A DNA stretch of 64,000 nucleotides from Cytophaga hutchinsonii ATCC 33406 (GCF_000014145.1 NC_008255.1:2806001-2870000), one strand, 5' to 3'. Counted from the stretch's first letter, positions 1-8,820 are shown. The notes: generated by a model from the letters alone, not told the origin. Numbers and translations: made by a program.

Positions 1-183
1 ACCTGTTGCAAAAACTTCTTCGCCAAAGGATTTTATTAAAGCGGCCCGTATTCCGGGATCATTTTCGGTAAGCCATTTAGCACGGGTATCCGCATCATAT
101 ACAGGAATGCCTAACAACGAAAAAATACGGCACACAGTTGATTTACCGGTTCCGATACCGCCCGTGATTCCAACTTTATACAT
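1..183 (-). CDS. coaE: Dephospho-CoA kinase, N-terminal part (cut by window edge)
   Basis: Reading the minus strand from an ATG at 183 gives 61 residues that run off the window. They open with the P-loop GGIGTGKST (about residues 8-16) and continue with the family's Y-D-A-D segment (VYDADTRAKWL). CoaE phosphorylates the 3' hydroxyl of dephospho-CoA, the last step of CoA synthesis, in the cytoplasm. The start codon overlaps the stop codon of the upstream ybbR-like gene by one base (TGATG), so the two are probably translationally coupled. The identification is firm; the rest of the gene lies outside the window. Confidence 0.93.
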   Translation of the reverse strand, partial: MYKVGITGGIGTGKSTVCRIFSLLGIPVYDADTRAKWLTENDPGIRAALIKSFGEEVFATG

Positions 184-878
184 CAGTTTGAAAACGGTCT
201 TTTATGCCTTGTAACATTAAACGATACCTGAACTTTTCGGGCATTATAACTTACCAGTTCATTGTTGGGTTCCGGTATACGGATCTCTTCTTTATACGCT
301 TCAGAAATATCGGAATCAGAAAGACGGATCAATATTTTATGCTGCATGGTATCAAGGATAGACCCAGGGCCTGTAGCTAAAATATATTCCGGACTGATAA
401 CAACATTGCCATCAATCTTAAAATCTTCGGCTAAGGAAATATCTTCGCGGTCAAGATATACTTTCAGTTTAACTTTTTTTACTTTATCCAAACCTGTATA
501 CAAGGTATCAGAAATGAAATAACGGATTTCAAGCTGCGGCAAATGATCTTCCAGGTAAGGCTTCAATTCAGACGAAAGTACATACCTGTATTTTTTTCTT
601 TTCTGAAGATTGATCTCAATGGGATCAACAAACCAATTCAATTTTAATTTTAACAACTCCCAGCCTTGCCCGTATGCGTGAAAGGCGATTTCAGCTTTGG
701 TATCGGTGTTTGTCATTAACTGCTGATTGTCGTATTTAAAAATAACAGGATACGTAACATCTGCCAAGTGATCTCTACTCATGGAATTCAACAACCAAAA
801 CAACATTGTAGCGATCAGGCATACAAACATTACTTTCCAGTCGTATTTTCTCTTAAATAATCTCAATATAGCTTTCAA
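183..878 (-). CDS. YbbR-like domain protein (CdaR-related)
   Basis: A 231-residue protein with one N-terminal membrane segment (about residues 16-32, VMFVCLIATMLFWLLNS) followed by a soluble extracytoplasmic part containing YbbR-like repeats (V-I-S-P-x-x-I-L-A-T-G-P motif near residue 165). In Firmicutes the related CdaR regulates a c-di-AMP cyclase; that role is not shown here. It sits between yajC and coaE, an order typical of Bacteroidota. Family assignment is likely; function is open. Confidence 0.8.
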   Translation of the reverse strand: MKAILRLFKRKYDWKVMFVCLIATMLFWLLNSMSRDHLADVTYPVIFKYDNQQLMTNTDTKAEIAFHAYGQGWELLKLKLNWFVDPIEINLQKRKKYRYVLSSELKPYLEDHLPQLEIRYFISDTLYTGLDKVKKVKLKVYLDREDISLAEDFKIDGNVVISPEYILATGPGSILDTMQHKILIRLSDSDISEAYKEEIRIPEPNNELVSYNARKVQVSFNVTRHKRPFSN

Positions 879-912
879 TGTATTCGCTGTTTAGAAAAAT
901 CTGGTTAAAACT

Positions 913-956
913 AAACCTCCAGCGATGTTGGAATAATCCTTTATCGTTGGAGGTTT
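913..956 (-). terminator. Probable terminator after yajC
   Basis: Stem of 14 pairs with one G-T wobble (913-926 with 943-956) and a 16-base loop, lying between the end of yajC and the start of the ybbR-like gene. On the minus strand it runs into AGGTTTAGTTTT, a modest T-rich tail. Read-through to ybbR/coaE may still occur. Confidence 0.55.
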
Positions 957-971
957 ATTTATACATGGGTG

Positions 972-1277
972 TTATTCAGCTTTTGTAGAAAGGCCCTGAA
1001 CAGCACTTTTTTCAAATTTCATACGAATACGATCTACCAATAAAACAATCGTCCCATCACTTTCGATACTTGCAATTGTTCCGTGTAAACCTCCGATCGT
1101 TTGCACTTTATCGCCGGGTTTTAAGTTTGAGCGGAATGTCTCCTGTTCTTTCGCTTTCTTTTGCTGCGGACGGATCATAAAGAAATAGAATACCGCGATC
1201 ATTACAGCAATAAAACCAAATTGTAAATAGTTATTGCTTCCTTGTGCTTGTAATAAGATTAATTGAACGTTTGACAT
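972..1277 (-). CDS. yajC: Preprotein translocase subunit YajC
   Basis: 101 residues with the YajC signature: one N-terminal membrane helix (GFIAVMIAVFYFFMIRPQQKKAKE) followed by a small cytoplasmic domain with G-D-K-V-Q-T-I-G-G-L-H-G. YajC is the small accessory subunit of the SecDF-YajC complex that supports Sec-dependent export at the inner membrane. Length and motif match the family. It follows a DUF1573 lipoprotein gene on the same strand with a 41-bp gap. Confidence 0.95.
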   Translation of the reverse strand: MSNVQLILLQAQGSNNYLQFGFIAVMIAVFYFFMIRPQQKKAKEQETFRSNLKPGDKVQTIGGLHGTIASIESDGTIVLLVDRIRMKFEKSAVQGLSTKAE

Positions 1278-1318
1278 TGTAATATATATTTGGTTTAAAT
1301 TTTTAAGTATTCAGCAGA

Positions 1319-1816
1319 TTAATTTGCATCCTTTAAGTAAGGGCCTGTGATTTCTTTTTGTTTTCCGATCACATGTCCTTTAATGGTAATGACTGTTGCT
1401 TCCGGATCTGTATTGGCTAACACGGTTACCGTTTTAGTAAAATCTCCCGGACGGCCTTCGCTGTTGAACTGAACAAGGATCTTACCTTCAGCCCCCGGAG
1501 CAATGGTATCTTTCGTCCATTCAGGAGTTGTACAGCCGCAGGATGCTTTCGCATCTCTTACATACAGCGGCTCACTGCCAGTATTCTGGAAAACAAATTC
1601 GTGTTTGGCCATTTCCCCTTCTTTCACATCACCGAAAGCATGTTCCGGTTCTTTAAATGTGATCGCGGTTGTTTTTAATTCCTGTACCAAAGCAGGGCTC
1701 TGCGTAACAGCTGCTTCTTCACTTTTTTTCTCTTCGTTGTTGCTACATGATACTACAGCGAATGCTGCAGACAATAAAAATGCATAGGTCACAATACGTT
1801 TCATAGTAGTAATCAT
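1319..1816 (-). CDS. DUF1573 lipoprotein
   Basis: 165 residues. A signal sequence ends in a lipobox-like VVSC (Cys24 from the first ATG; a second ATG at 1804 gives a shorter n-region and may be the true start). The mature part has the DUF1573 core: F-x-E-P-x-H-x-F-G-D-V, V-F-x-N-T-G-S-E-P-L, C-G-C-T-T-P-E-W and P-x-A-E-G-K-I-L-V-Q-F. This is an Ig/MSP-like fold domain common in Bacteroidota envelope lipoproteins. The family's molecular role is unknown. It lies within the nusB-coaE cluster. Confidence 0.88.
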   Translation of the reverse strand: MITTMKRIVTYAFLLSAAFAVVSCSNNEEKKSEEAAVTQSPALVQELKTTAITFKEPEHAFGDVKEGEMAKHEFVFQNTGSEPLYVRDAKASCGCTTPEWTKDTIAPGAEGKILVQFNSEGRPGDFTKTVTVLANTDPEATVITIKGHVIGKQKEITGPYLKDAN

Positions 1817-1872
1817 TATTTATTTTTTAATACCTCTAAAATAGTTAAAACTTAGCTTAATTGGGCTGTTGA

Positions 1873-2733
1873 TTACAAATTTATACATTCTACCATCATA
1901 GCCATATATTTTTCTGTATTAAGCACACCTCCCTGATCGGGTGTTGTTTGATCACGATTTTCATAAAACGCACTTTCAATTTGATTTTCAACCTGTTGAG
2001 CCAATTCTTCATAACCGGCAACAGTTAACAACCGGCAGAAGGCCATTAGTAATGCATATGGATTAGCAATGCCCATACCCACAATATCGGGTGCATGCCC
2101 GTGCATGGGCATGGTAATATAGCCATCTTCTACTTCAATCAGTGTATGCGCCCTGTTTAATGATTTATAAATCGAAGCGTATAAAGCCTTCAGTACGTTT
2201 GCTCCTTCCATAGAACTCACCACCTGGTTGGCTTTACTGTATTGGCTGTGCTTGATGAATGAAAGTACGTTTGCATCTTCAAACTTCCAGTCGTGATTGG
2301 AAAAGGCAAGCTTGGTCCACGCTTTCATAGCATCTTCCCAGATCTGCGGCTGTTCCTGGTATTGCTGCACCATCACAACTTTATGTGCCGGATCAAAACA
2401 GGCTGCAATAACCGACAAATCCTTTAATGCGCCTGTGGTTTGTTTTTGTGTTAACGGCAATGCGAGTATACTGGCATTCCCTTTCTTATCATGTGGTACA
2501 AGCGTATGCGCATAAAGCGGATGTAACGGATTCAATACATCTGTTTGCTCCTGTTCAGAGGCAAAAGGACCGCACAATACATAATACGGTTTATTCAAAG
2601 AAGACAGATCCTGAAAGGATGCTAAATAATGATATTCAAGTTTGTCGTTGAACAGACTAAAAAAAGCCCGAAGCGATTCAAACAGCTCCGGGCCTATGCC
2701 TTCTCCTGGGTATAGAAATATATGTGTTTTCAT
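1873..2733 (-). CDS. Divergent isocitrate/isopropylmalate dehydrogenase-like protein
   Basis: 286 residues. The N-terminus FLYPGEGIGPE resembles the GDGIGPE nucleotide-binding start of isocitrate/isopropylmalate dehydrogenases. The segment HGHAPDIVGMGIANPYALLMA (about residues 212-232) resembles the family's HGSAPDIAGKGIANP motif. The middle is strongly diverged and the protein is shorter than active family members (about 330-420 residues); the usual arginine-rich substrate-binding stretch is not evident. It may be a retired or re-purposed paralogue. It sits one base from the ytxH gene, in an operon with nusB, DUF1573 and yajC. Fold assignment is likely; enzymatic activity is doubtful. Confidence 0.7.
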   Translation of the reverse strand: MKTHIFLYPGEGIGPELFESLRAFFSLFNDKLEYHYLASFQDLSSLNKPYYVLCGPFASEQEQTDVLNPLHPLYAHTLVPHDKKGNASILALPLTQKQTTGALKDLSVIAACFDPAHKVVMVQQYQEQPQIWEDAMKAWTKLAFSNHDWKFEDANVLSFIKHSQYSKANQVVSSMEGANVLKALYASIYKSLNRAHTLIEVEDGYITMPMHGHAPDIVGMGIANPYALLMAFCRLLTVAGYEELAQQVENQIESAFYENRDQTTPDQGGVLNTEKYMAMMVECINL

Positions 2734-2734
2734 T

Positions 2735-3025
2735 TCAGGCTTTTCCTGATTGAATTTTCTGGATCAGTTCTTCTATTTCAGCAACCAATTTTTCTGCTGT
2801 TTCTTTGGACTCAGCAACGTCTTCTGAATTTTTGAACGCTTCTTTACCTGCTTCAAATTCTTCTATAAAAGATATAAGCTGTTCTTTGTACCGGCTCAGT
2901 TTAAATTTTAAACGGGCACGTGTATTTGAACCTTTATCCGGAGCAAATAATACACCTAATACTGCACCTGCTGCAAGGCCTATTAAAAGTGCGGGTATGA
3001 TGTTGTTTGAGTTTTTGTTTTCCAT
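2735..3025 (-). CDS. YtxH domain protein
   Basis: 96 residues with one N-terminal membrane segment rich in Gly/Ala ([21 protein letters not shown]), then a charged helical tail likely to form a coiled coil. The A-P-x-x-G-x-x-T/N-R pattern after the helix is the YtxH signature. Members are small stress-associated membrane proteins of unknown mechanism. Lies between nusB and the IMDH-like gene. Confidence 0.85.
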   Translation of the reverse strand: MENKNSNNIIPALLIGLAAGAVLGVLFAPDKGSNTRARLKFKLSRYKEQLISFIEEFEAGKEAFKNSEDVAESKETAEKLVAEIEELIQKIQSGKA

Positions 3026-3053
3026 GTTTCTATTAGTTCATTCCATGGTATGT

Positions 3054-3112
3054 AACACACAGAACATTTTTATGTATAGGAACGTAAATTTCGGTCTGTG
3101 TGCCACAGATCG
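3054..3112. repeat. Degenerate copy of the CTGTG..CACAG palindromic repeat
   Basis: Between nusB and ytxH. It contains CACACAGAAC and the imperfect palindrome GGTCTGTGTGCCACAGATC (3093-3111). Nearly the same palindrome, GGTCTGTGTGCCACAGACC, closes the 298-bp element at 51.1-51.4 kb. It looks like a diverged member of a dispersed palindromic repeat family. Confidence 0.5.
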
Positions 3113-3131
3113 AGGAACTGGCTATACGCGA

Positions 3132-4301
3132 CTACTTATTATCCATCAAACCTCTGCCGCTCTTCTGAATAAGGCCGCTCTTCTGCAGGTCGATAGAAAT
3201 AGTATCCAACAGACCATTTACAAATTGCTTACTCTTCGGTGTACTATATGATTTCGATAACTCAATATACTCATTAATGGTTACTTTTACTGGAATATTC
3301 GGGAATTTCACCATTTCTGTCAATGCCATTTTCAGTATAATGCGATCGGTAAAAGCAAGACGCTCAATGTCCCAGTTTTGTACCTTATCTGTTATTAATT
3401 TTTCAGCGGCATCATCAAACGCGGTAGACTCTTTGTATAATTCCAGCATAAATTCCTGATCATCTTCCCAGTTTGGCGACAATGACGGCAGTTCATACAT
3501 TTCATCTGTTGTTTCAACAATGCCCTTAACTGCTTTTAGTGTAAGGCTTCTGATGGCTTCATCGTTTTCACTCCAGTTGTAATCCAGATCTTCCCAGTAT
3601 GCATCCAGCTGTTCATTTTTAAACAAATATGTTTTAACTAAATGCTGAACGATTTCTTTATCTTTTTCAAACGTTGATTCGGGAAATTTCTGATACTCGA
3701 TGTACAACGGATCCTGCTTGATCTTTTTCTTGTAAACCGTTTTTAACAAATCAACCGGCGGGTTCAGTTTATTTTTTTCTACGAACAGCCTCAGTGATTT
3801 ATTTTTTTCGATGGCCAGTAAAACAGGATTGTTTTTCAGCTTATAAAAATATTCCGGCACTTCGCTTTTAACAACGGTATGTATCCCCTCTTTGGCATCT
3901 GCTTCAGCAATTGCCATAAGGCGTGTTGCACTGAACAAAACGAGTTTATACATCATTTCAACACGTGCTACATCTTCAAGCAGCATGTTCTTAAAATGAT
4001 TAACATCTCTGGTATGCGCGTTGTGGTACTGATTGATTGCTTCTGTAACTGCTTTGCGAATGTCCGGTGCAGCTTCGGTATAGCCGGTATCATGCTTTTC
4101 AAAAAATGCTTCGTAGGAAGCATGGGCAGTTTTCTTTTTTAATTCTAATGCTGGAACATCCTGTACGTCAGGTGACATTAAATCAGGAGCAAATAACTCC
4201 GTAATTTCATCCATACCTAAATGGTAATTTGATACTTTCGTTTGGTATAATGCATATAACGACTGCATTACCTTGATACGGAGAATTCTTCGATTCAGCA
4301 T
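3132..4301 (-). CDS. nusB: Transcription antitermination factor NusB (long Bacteroidota form)
   Basis: 389 residues. The N-terminus MLNRRILRIKVMQSLYAL and the C-terminal half (AFTDRIILKMALTEMVKFPNIPVKVTINEYIELSKSYSTPKSKQFVNGLLD) are characteristic of NusB. NusB binds boxA RNA with S10 and supports rRNA antitermination. The protein is more than twice the length of E. coli NusB (139 residues) because of a middle insertion, which is usual for Bacteroidota. First gene of the minus-strand cluster. Confidence 0.95.
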   Translation of the reverse strand: MLNRRILRIKVMQSLYALYQTKVSNYHLGMDEITELFAPDLMSPDVQDVPALELKKKTAHASYEAFFEKHDTGYTEAAPDIRKAVTEAINQYHNAHTRDVNHFKNMLLEDVARVEMMYKLVLFSATRLMAIAEADAKEGIHTVVKSEVPEYFYKLKNNPVLLAIEKNKSLRLFVEKNKLNPPVDLLKTVYKKKIKQDPLYIEYQKFPESTFEKDKEIVQHLVKTYLFKNEQLDAYWEDLDYNWSENDEAIRSLTLKAVKGIVETTDEMYELPSLSPNWEDDQEFMLELYKESTAFDDAAEKLITDKVQNWDIERLAFTDRIILKMALTEMVKFPNIPVKVTINEYIELSKSYSTPKSKQFVNGLLDTISIDLQKSGLIQKSGRGLMDNK

Positions 4302-4371
4302 ACTATTTAAAAGAACATTTTTTGTTTTACAGAGTAATTTCTGTGAATTATTATAGAAGTAAATCTGTTTG

Positions 4372-4403
4372 TTGATTTAAAGAAACAGAAATTTCTTACT
4401 TTG
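4372..4403 (+). promoter_or_regulatory. Possible promoter for the ABC transporter gene
   Basis: TTG at 4372-4374 followed after 21 bases by TTACTTTG (4396-4403), seven of eight matches to the Bacteroidota -7 element TAnnTTTG. The distance to the GTG start (about 70 bases) is plausible. Match is imperfect. Confidence 0.35.
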
Positions 4404-4474
4404 TGTTGAAATACAAAGGTACTCTTTTTTAAAAAAGATTCCAACGGATAATTTTATTGAAACATACATAATTT

Positions 4475-6259
4475 GTGAAGAACTGGGCATTAAGTCATTT
4501 AAATAAATATCTTTTCCAATACAGATATTACCTGCTTGCAGGTATAGCATTCGTGTTTTTAAACAATTTTTTCGGAAGTTATCAGGGGCCGGTTATCCGC
4601 GAAACCATCGATTATCTGGAGCAATCCTTACCTGCCTTAAAACAGGCTGCAGGAACTGAAAAAGTTACTCTCCAGGCTGAATTCGGTTCAAAAGTAACGT
4701 TTCTGGTACTGCAGATCCTTGGTTTAACCATATTGAGCGGTATTTTCCTGTATCTGCAGCGCAAGATCATTATCGGCACCTCCCGCCGCATTGAATACGA
4801 TGTAAAAAATGAAATCTACGATCATTACCAGCAGCTTCCGGTAAGCTTTTATAAGCGCAACAACACCGGCGATATCATGAACCGGATTTCAGAAGATGTG
4901 AACCAGGTGCGTAACTACCTGGGCCCTGCCCTGATGTATGGCATGAACCTGTTTGCCATATTCATTGTAACTGTTCCGATCATGCTTTCGGTGAGCACGG
5001 AATTAACGTTATATACACTCATTCCATTGCCGTTCCTGGTGATCAGTATTTACACCGTACAGAATGTTATTACCAGGCACTCTGAAGAAATACAGCGCAG
5101 CATGTCGCGTTTATCTTCGCTGGTGCAGGAAACATTTTCAGGTATCCGTGTGGTGAAATCGTTTGGCAGAGAAACTTCCATGACAACACAGTTTGATGCG
5201 CAAAGCAACGAGTATAAATCAAAATCCATTCACCTGACACAGATTAATGCCTTGTTTTTTCCGCTAATGGTCTTTTTGATCGGTGCTTCCATCATCTTTA
5301 TTGTCTGGATCGGTGGTAAAAAAGTAATTGCCGGTGAAGGTGTAACGAATGGAAATATTGCAGAATTTATTTTCTACCTGAATAAACTGGCCTGGCCGGT
5401 TACTTCTCTGGGCTGGATCACTGTGATGATAAAGCGTGCCGAGGTATCGCAGGAACGTATCAATCAGTTTTTAAAACAGAAAAATACCCTTCTTAAAGGA
5501 AAAGAAATTACTACCCCTATTAAAGGCGCGATCGCATTTAAGGATGTTTCTTTTACCTATCCCGATACGGGCATTGAAGCCAGTAAGCACATCAGCTTTA
5601 TGGTTGCACCGGGTCAGACACTTGCAATTATCGGCAATACCGGTTCAGGTAAATCAACCATCGCTTCATTGCTTTGCCGCTTGTACGATACAAGTTCCGG
5701 CGACATTGAAATTGATGGCATATCCATACGTGATTATAACCTGCAATTCCTGCGCAGCCAGATTGGTTTTGTACCACAGGATGTATTCCTGTTTTCCGAT
5801 ACCATCCGCAACAACATTGCCTTTGGTTTTGACAATGTAACGGAAGAACAGATCATTGAAGCAGCAAAATTTTCCGACCTGTACACCTCCATTCAGCATT
5901 TCCCGATGGGTCTGGATACCATTTTAGGTGAGCGCGGCATTACCTTATCGGGCGGTCAGAAACAACGCCTGTCGCTGGCACGTGCATTTATCAGAAATCC
6001 ACGTTTATTTATCCTGGATGATTGTTTATCTGCTGTTGATACCAAGACAGAAGATACCATTCTGAATAATTTAAAAGTTGTCTTAGGAGACCGCAGTACA
6101 ATTATTATCTCACATAGGGTCTCTTCGGTGAAACTTGCGGACAAAATTATCGTTTTAGAAGATGGACAGATTGCTCAAAGCGGCTCGCATGAAGAATTAA
6201 TGGATAAAGAAGGTATTTACCGGAATATTTATCTGAAGCAATTACACGAAACGGTGTAA
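4475..6259 (+). CDS. ABC exporter, fused membrane and ATPase domains
   Basis: 594 residues starting at GTG (no in-frame ATG nearby upstream). Membrane domain of six helices (about residues 15-320), then a nucleotide-binding domain with Walker A GNTGSGKST (near 390), Q-loop, signature LSGGQ (near 490) and Walker B LFILDD. The residue after the Walker B aspartate is Asp, not the usual catalytic Glu (ILDDCLSAVD), as seen in degenerate sites of some heterodimeric exporters. Probably exports lipid or a hydrophobic compound (MsbA/LmrA-like class); the substrate cannot be told. Single-gene unit, divergent from nusB. Confidence 0.93.
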   Translation: MKNWALSHLNKYLFQYRYYLLAGIAFVFLNNFFGSYQGPVIRETIDYLEQSLPALKQAAGTEKVTLQAEFGSKVTFLVLQILGLTILSGIFLYLQRKIIIGTSRRIEYDVKNEIYDHYQQLPVSFYKRNNTGDIMNRISEDVNQVRNYLGPALMYGMNLFAIFIVTVPIMLSVSTELTLYTLIPLPFLVISIYTVQNVITRHSEEIQRSMSRLSSLVQETFSGIRVVKSFGRETSMTTQFDAQSNEYKSKSIHLTQINALFFPLMVFLIGASIIFIVWIGGKKVIAGEGVTNGNIAEFIFYLNKLAWPVTSLGWITVMIKRAEVSQERINQFLKQKNTLLKGKEITTPIKGAIAFKDVSFTYPDTGIEASKHISFMVAPGQTLAIIGNTGSGKSTIASLLCRLYDTSSGDIEIDGISIRDYNLQFLRSQIGFVPQDVFLFSDTIRNNIAFGFDNVTEEQIIEAAKFSDLYTSIQHFPMGLDTILGERGITLSGGQKQRLSLARAFIRNPRLFILDDCLSAVDTKTEDTILNNLKVVLGDRSTIIISHRVSSVKLADKIIVLEDGQIAQSGSHEELMDKEGIYRNIYLKQLHETV

Positions 6260-6345
6260 GCTTAATGCATAAGGCGGAAAGCTTAAGGCCGGGCGACCTT
6301 GGTCTGTATTACACAGTCCGCTTACAATAAAATTTGACCATTTTT

Positions 6346-6380
6346 GTACTTAGTACTATGTACTACGTACTCTATACTTA
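6346..6380. repeat. AGTACT-rich dispersed repeat, copy 1
   Basis: A run of overlapping GTAC/AGTACT motifs just before a secreted-protein gene. Its reverse complement shares TAAGTATAGAGTAC and the general motif run with a copy at 32690-32744, so it is a short dispersed repeat in inverted orientation. Confidence 0.5.
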
Positions 6381-6388
6381 TTAAAACT

Positions 6389-6886
6389 ATGAAAAAATCA
6401 AAACTGCTTTTTGCGCTATTTTTAAGCGTTGTTTCTTTTGCATCGGTTGCTCAGAAACAACTGGAACTGACGAGTGCTAAAAACGGAAAAGTTAAAACTT
6501 TTGTGATCGGTAAAACAATCCGGTTTAAAGCGTTTGATGATACAGATTTTGAAAAAGGAAAAATTCAAAACATTACGGCCACTTCCATTACGTTTTATTT
6601 ACCCAACGAAGATGAAGGAAGCACTATTAAAGAAATTCCATTGTCGGATCTGCATGCATTGCAAAAGTCTACCACCATACATAGCGTAACCAAAGCGGTG
6701 GGTGCATTTTTCATTTTGGGAGGCGCTTACACCATGGCAAGCTCCAGCGCATTAGCAGGCGAAGATGGTTCTACCGGCACTTACCTGGGATTAGGTGCAG
6801 GTATGGTTGCACTGGGTGTCGTGCCCTATTTATTTAAACCAAAAATCTACATCCTGGGTGTTACACATACTGCAGCAATCAAATAG
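6389..6886 (+). CDS. Secreted/envelope protein of unknown function
   Basis: 165 residues from the ATG at 6389, chosen because it opens a clean signal peptide (KKSKLLFALFLSVVSFASVAQ, cleavage after the AQ). A further in-frame ATG lies 45 bases upstream, in the AGTACT-rich repeat. The mature part has a beta-rich stretch (FKAFDDTDFEKGKIQNITATSITF) and a Gly/Ala-rich hydrophobic C-terminal third (about residues 105-150) with two likely membrane segments. The family is not recognised. Confidence 0.75.
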   Translation: MKKSKLLFALFLSVVSFASVAQKQLELTSAKNGKVKTFVIGKTIRFKAFDDTDFEKGKIQNITATSITFYLPNEDEGSTIKEIPLSDLHALQKSTTIHSVTKAVGAFFILGGAYTMASSSALAGEDGSTGTYLGLGAGMVALGVVPYLFKPKIYILGVTHTAAIK

Positions 6887-6938
6887 CTGCTGCTGCATCC
6901 GTAGCGAAACGGTACCGGTTCACTAACTTCTATTCTGA

Positions 6939-7742
6939 ATGAAAATAATTCTTATCAGTACCTTAAAAGTACTTGCAGGCATTTATGTGTTTGTATGCGG
7001 ACTTTTATATTTTTTTCAGGAAAAATTAATTTTCTTTCCTCAAAAATTAGATGCCGGCTTTAGATTTGACTTTGATCAGCCATTTGAAGAAAAAAATATT
7101 GAAATGGCTGATGGAAAAAAATTAAATGGCTTACTGTTTAAAGCGGAGCATTCAAAAGGTTTAATTTTTTATCTCCATGGAAATGCCGGTTCACTGGCTT
7201 CATGGGGCTATGTTGCCAGCGTTTATACCGATTCCAACTACGATGTATTTATACTGGATTACCGCGGTTACGGAAAAAGTGAAGGCACTATAAACGGACA
7301 GGTACAATTATTCGAAGATATACAGATCGTTTACGATGAATTAAAAAAGAACTATGCAGAAAATAAAATCATTGTATTAGGTTATTCTATCGGCAGCGGG
7401 TTGGCTTCAAAAACAGCTTCGGCAAATAACCCTAAACTGCTGATTTTACAGGCGCCTTATTATAGCCTCGTAGATATTGTGCAGCAACGGTTCCCGATTA
7501 TTCCAACGTTTATTTTAAAATACAAATTTGAAACAAATCATTATCTCAAGAGCTGTAAGATGCCGGTTGTCCTCTTTCATGGCGATCAGGACCAGGTTAT
7601 TTATTATGAATCGTCGCTGAAACTGCAACAAGAGTTCAAGAGTGGAGATACCCTGATCACGATAAACGGACTTGGTCATAACGGAATGACGGATCATCCG
7701 GATTACAGAGCGGGAATAAAAAGGATATTGGACAATAATTAG
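6939..7742 (+). CDS. Alpha/beta hydrolase, membrane-anchored (BEM46/YfhR-like)
   Basis: 267 residues. N-terminal membrane helix (about residues 3-25), then an alpha/beta hydrolase fold: oxyanion motif HGNAG (80-84), DYRGYGKSEG, nucleophile elbow GYSIGSG with Ser150, probable Asp in HGDQDQV and His in GLGHNGM. All catalytic residues are present. Such proteins are probable serine esterases or peptidases facing the periplasm; the substrate is unknown. It is followed by a small secreted protein gene after 15 bases. Confidence 0.88.
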   Translation: MKIILISTLKVLAGIYVFVCGLLYFFQEKLIFFPQKLDAGFRFDFDQPFEEKNIEMADGKKLNGLLFKAEHSKGLIFYLHGNAGSLASWGYVASVYTDSNYDVFILDYRGYGKSEGTINGQVQLFEDIQIVYDELKKNYAENKIIVLGYSIGSGLASKTASANNPKLLILQAPYYSLVDIVQQRFPIIPTFILKYKFETNHYLKSCKMPVVLFHGDQDQVIYYESSLKLQQEFKSGDTLITINGLGHNGMTDHPDYRAGIKRILDNN

Positions 7743-7757
7743 TCGAAAAACAGAAGT

Positions 7758-8228
7758 ATGAGAATTTTATTGGTGTTTTTCTTTTTTCTAATTACTTCCG
7801 CTTACGCTTTAGCACAAAATACTATTGAATTCTCATATACATTAAAAACACACGAAACGGATACATCAATTATTAATGTTGAGGCGATGATCATTAATAA
7901 AAGCGACAAACCTATTTATTTTTTATCCGAATCCTGCAATGAACTTGATTATTATATCTTAACAAACGACTCTAGTGTCGAATCTTACATCATGCTTCAT
8001 TGTAATATATCATTTCCATTAAAAATAGAAGTAAACCCAAATGCATCTTTCAGATTTTTAACACAGCTCTTAGTCACAGCACCAATTGACCATCTTCAAT
8101 TAACGTTAATGCTGGTGCAATTAGATGCAGATACTGAAGTCAAAGGAAAAATGATTCATCAAATCCGAAAAGAATATATTGATCAGACTATTGAAATAAA
8201 AGGACCGGTTATATTCCTTAAAAATTAA
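7758..8228 (+). CDS. Secreted protein of unknown function
   Basis: 156 residues with a signal peptide (MRILLVFFFFLITSAYALAQ). The mature part reads as a beta sandwich (FSYTLKTHETDTSIINVEAMIINKSDKPIYFLSESCNELDYY), a pattern of alternating strands seen in small Bacteroidota envelope proteins. No family was recognised. Probably co-transcribed with the hydrolase. Confidence 0.7.
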   Translation: MRILLVFFFFLITSAYALAQNTIEFSYTLKTHETDTSIINVEAMIINKSDKPIYFLSESCNELDYYILTNDSSVESYIMLHCNISFPLKIEVNPNASFRFLTQLLVTAPIDHLQLTLMLVQLDADTEVKGKMIHQIRKEYIDQTIEIKGPVIFLKN

Positions 8229-8259
8229 ACTGTTCATTATTTCAAAAAATATTTGTAAA

Positions 8260-8817
8260 ATGTCGCAGCAATTTCCGGACTGGCAACCGCAAGGCCTTGA
8301 AAACAATCTCTTAAAACTTGTACCGCTTGCTAAAGCTGATTTTGACACGTTGTTCGAAGTCGCTTCTGATCCGCTGATATGGGAGCAGCATCCAACCAAA
8401 GACCGCTATAAAAAAGAGGTTTTTCAGCTTTTCTTTGATGGTGCATTGGGAGGAAACACAGCCTTTATAATCATAGATAAAGCAACCGGAAGAATCATCG
8501 GATCTACCCGTTATTACGATTATAAACCGGAGCAGGCGAGCATAGCCATCGGTTATACGTTTTTGAACAGGGACTACTGGGGTGGCAGATATAACAGGAG
8601 TGCAAAAAAACTGTTACTTGATTATGCCTTTCACTATGTTGATACGGTTTATTTTCACATTGGTGCAAACAACCTGCGTTCACAAAAAGCAATTCTGAAT
8701 ATTGGCGCAACCAAAGTAGGTGAAGTAGATTTCGACTATTATGGAAAAAAAGTACTGCATTATGAATATGCAATTACCAAGGCAGATTGGCTACATACAC
8801 TGAAACAGCAGCTATAA
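8260..8817 (+). CDS. GNAT-family N-acetyltransferase (RimJ/RimL-like)
   Basis: 185 residues with the GNAT layout: N-terminal L-V-P-L-A-K-A-D-F-D-T-L, central strand I-I-G-S-T-R-Y-Y, acetyl-CoA-binding region G-Y-T-F-L-N-R-D-Y-W-G-G-R-Y-N and the C-terminal N-L-R-S-Q-K-A-I-L-N-I-G-A-T-K-V-G. This is the RimJ/RimL type that modifies alpha-amino groups of proteins or small amines. Substrate unknown. Followed after 3 bases by a small gene, so likely co-transcribed. Confidence 0.87.
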   Translation: MSQQFPDWQPQGLENNLLKLVPLAKADFDTLFEVASDPLIWEQHPTKDRYKKEVFQLFFDGALGGNTAFIIIDKATGRIIGSTRYYDYKPEQASIAIGYTFLNRDYWGGRYNRSAKKLLLDYAFHYVDTVYFHIGANNLRSQKAILNIGATKVGEVDFDYYGKKVLHYEYAITKADWLHTLKQQL

Positions 8818-8820
8818 ATC

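Noticed and set aside
6282-6345. Third copy of the CTGTG..CACAG palindrome (GGTCTGTATTACACAGTCC)
   Set aside because: The arms do not pair properly (GGTCTGT against ACAGTCC) and length differs; similarity is too weak to claim.
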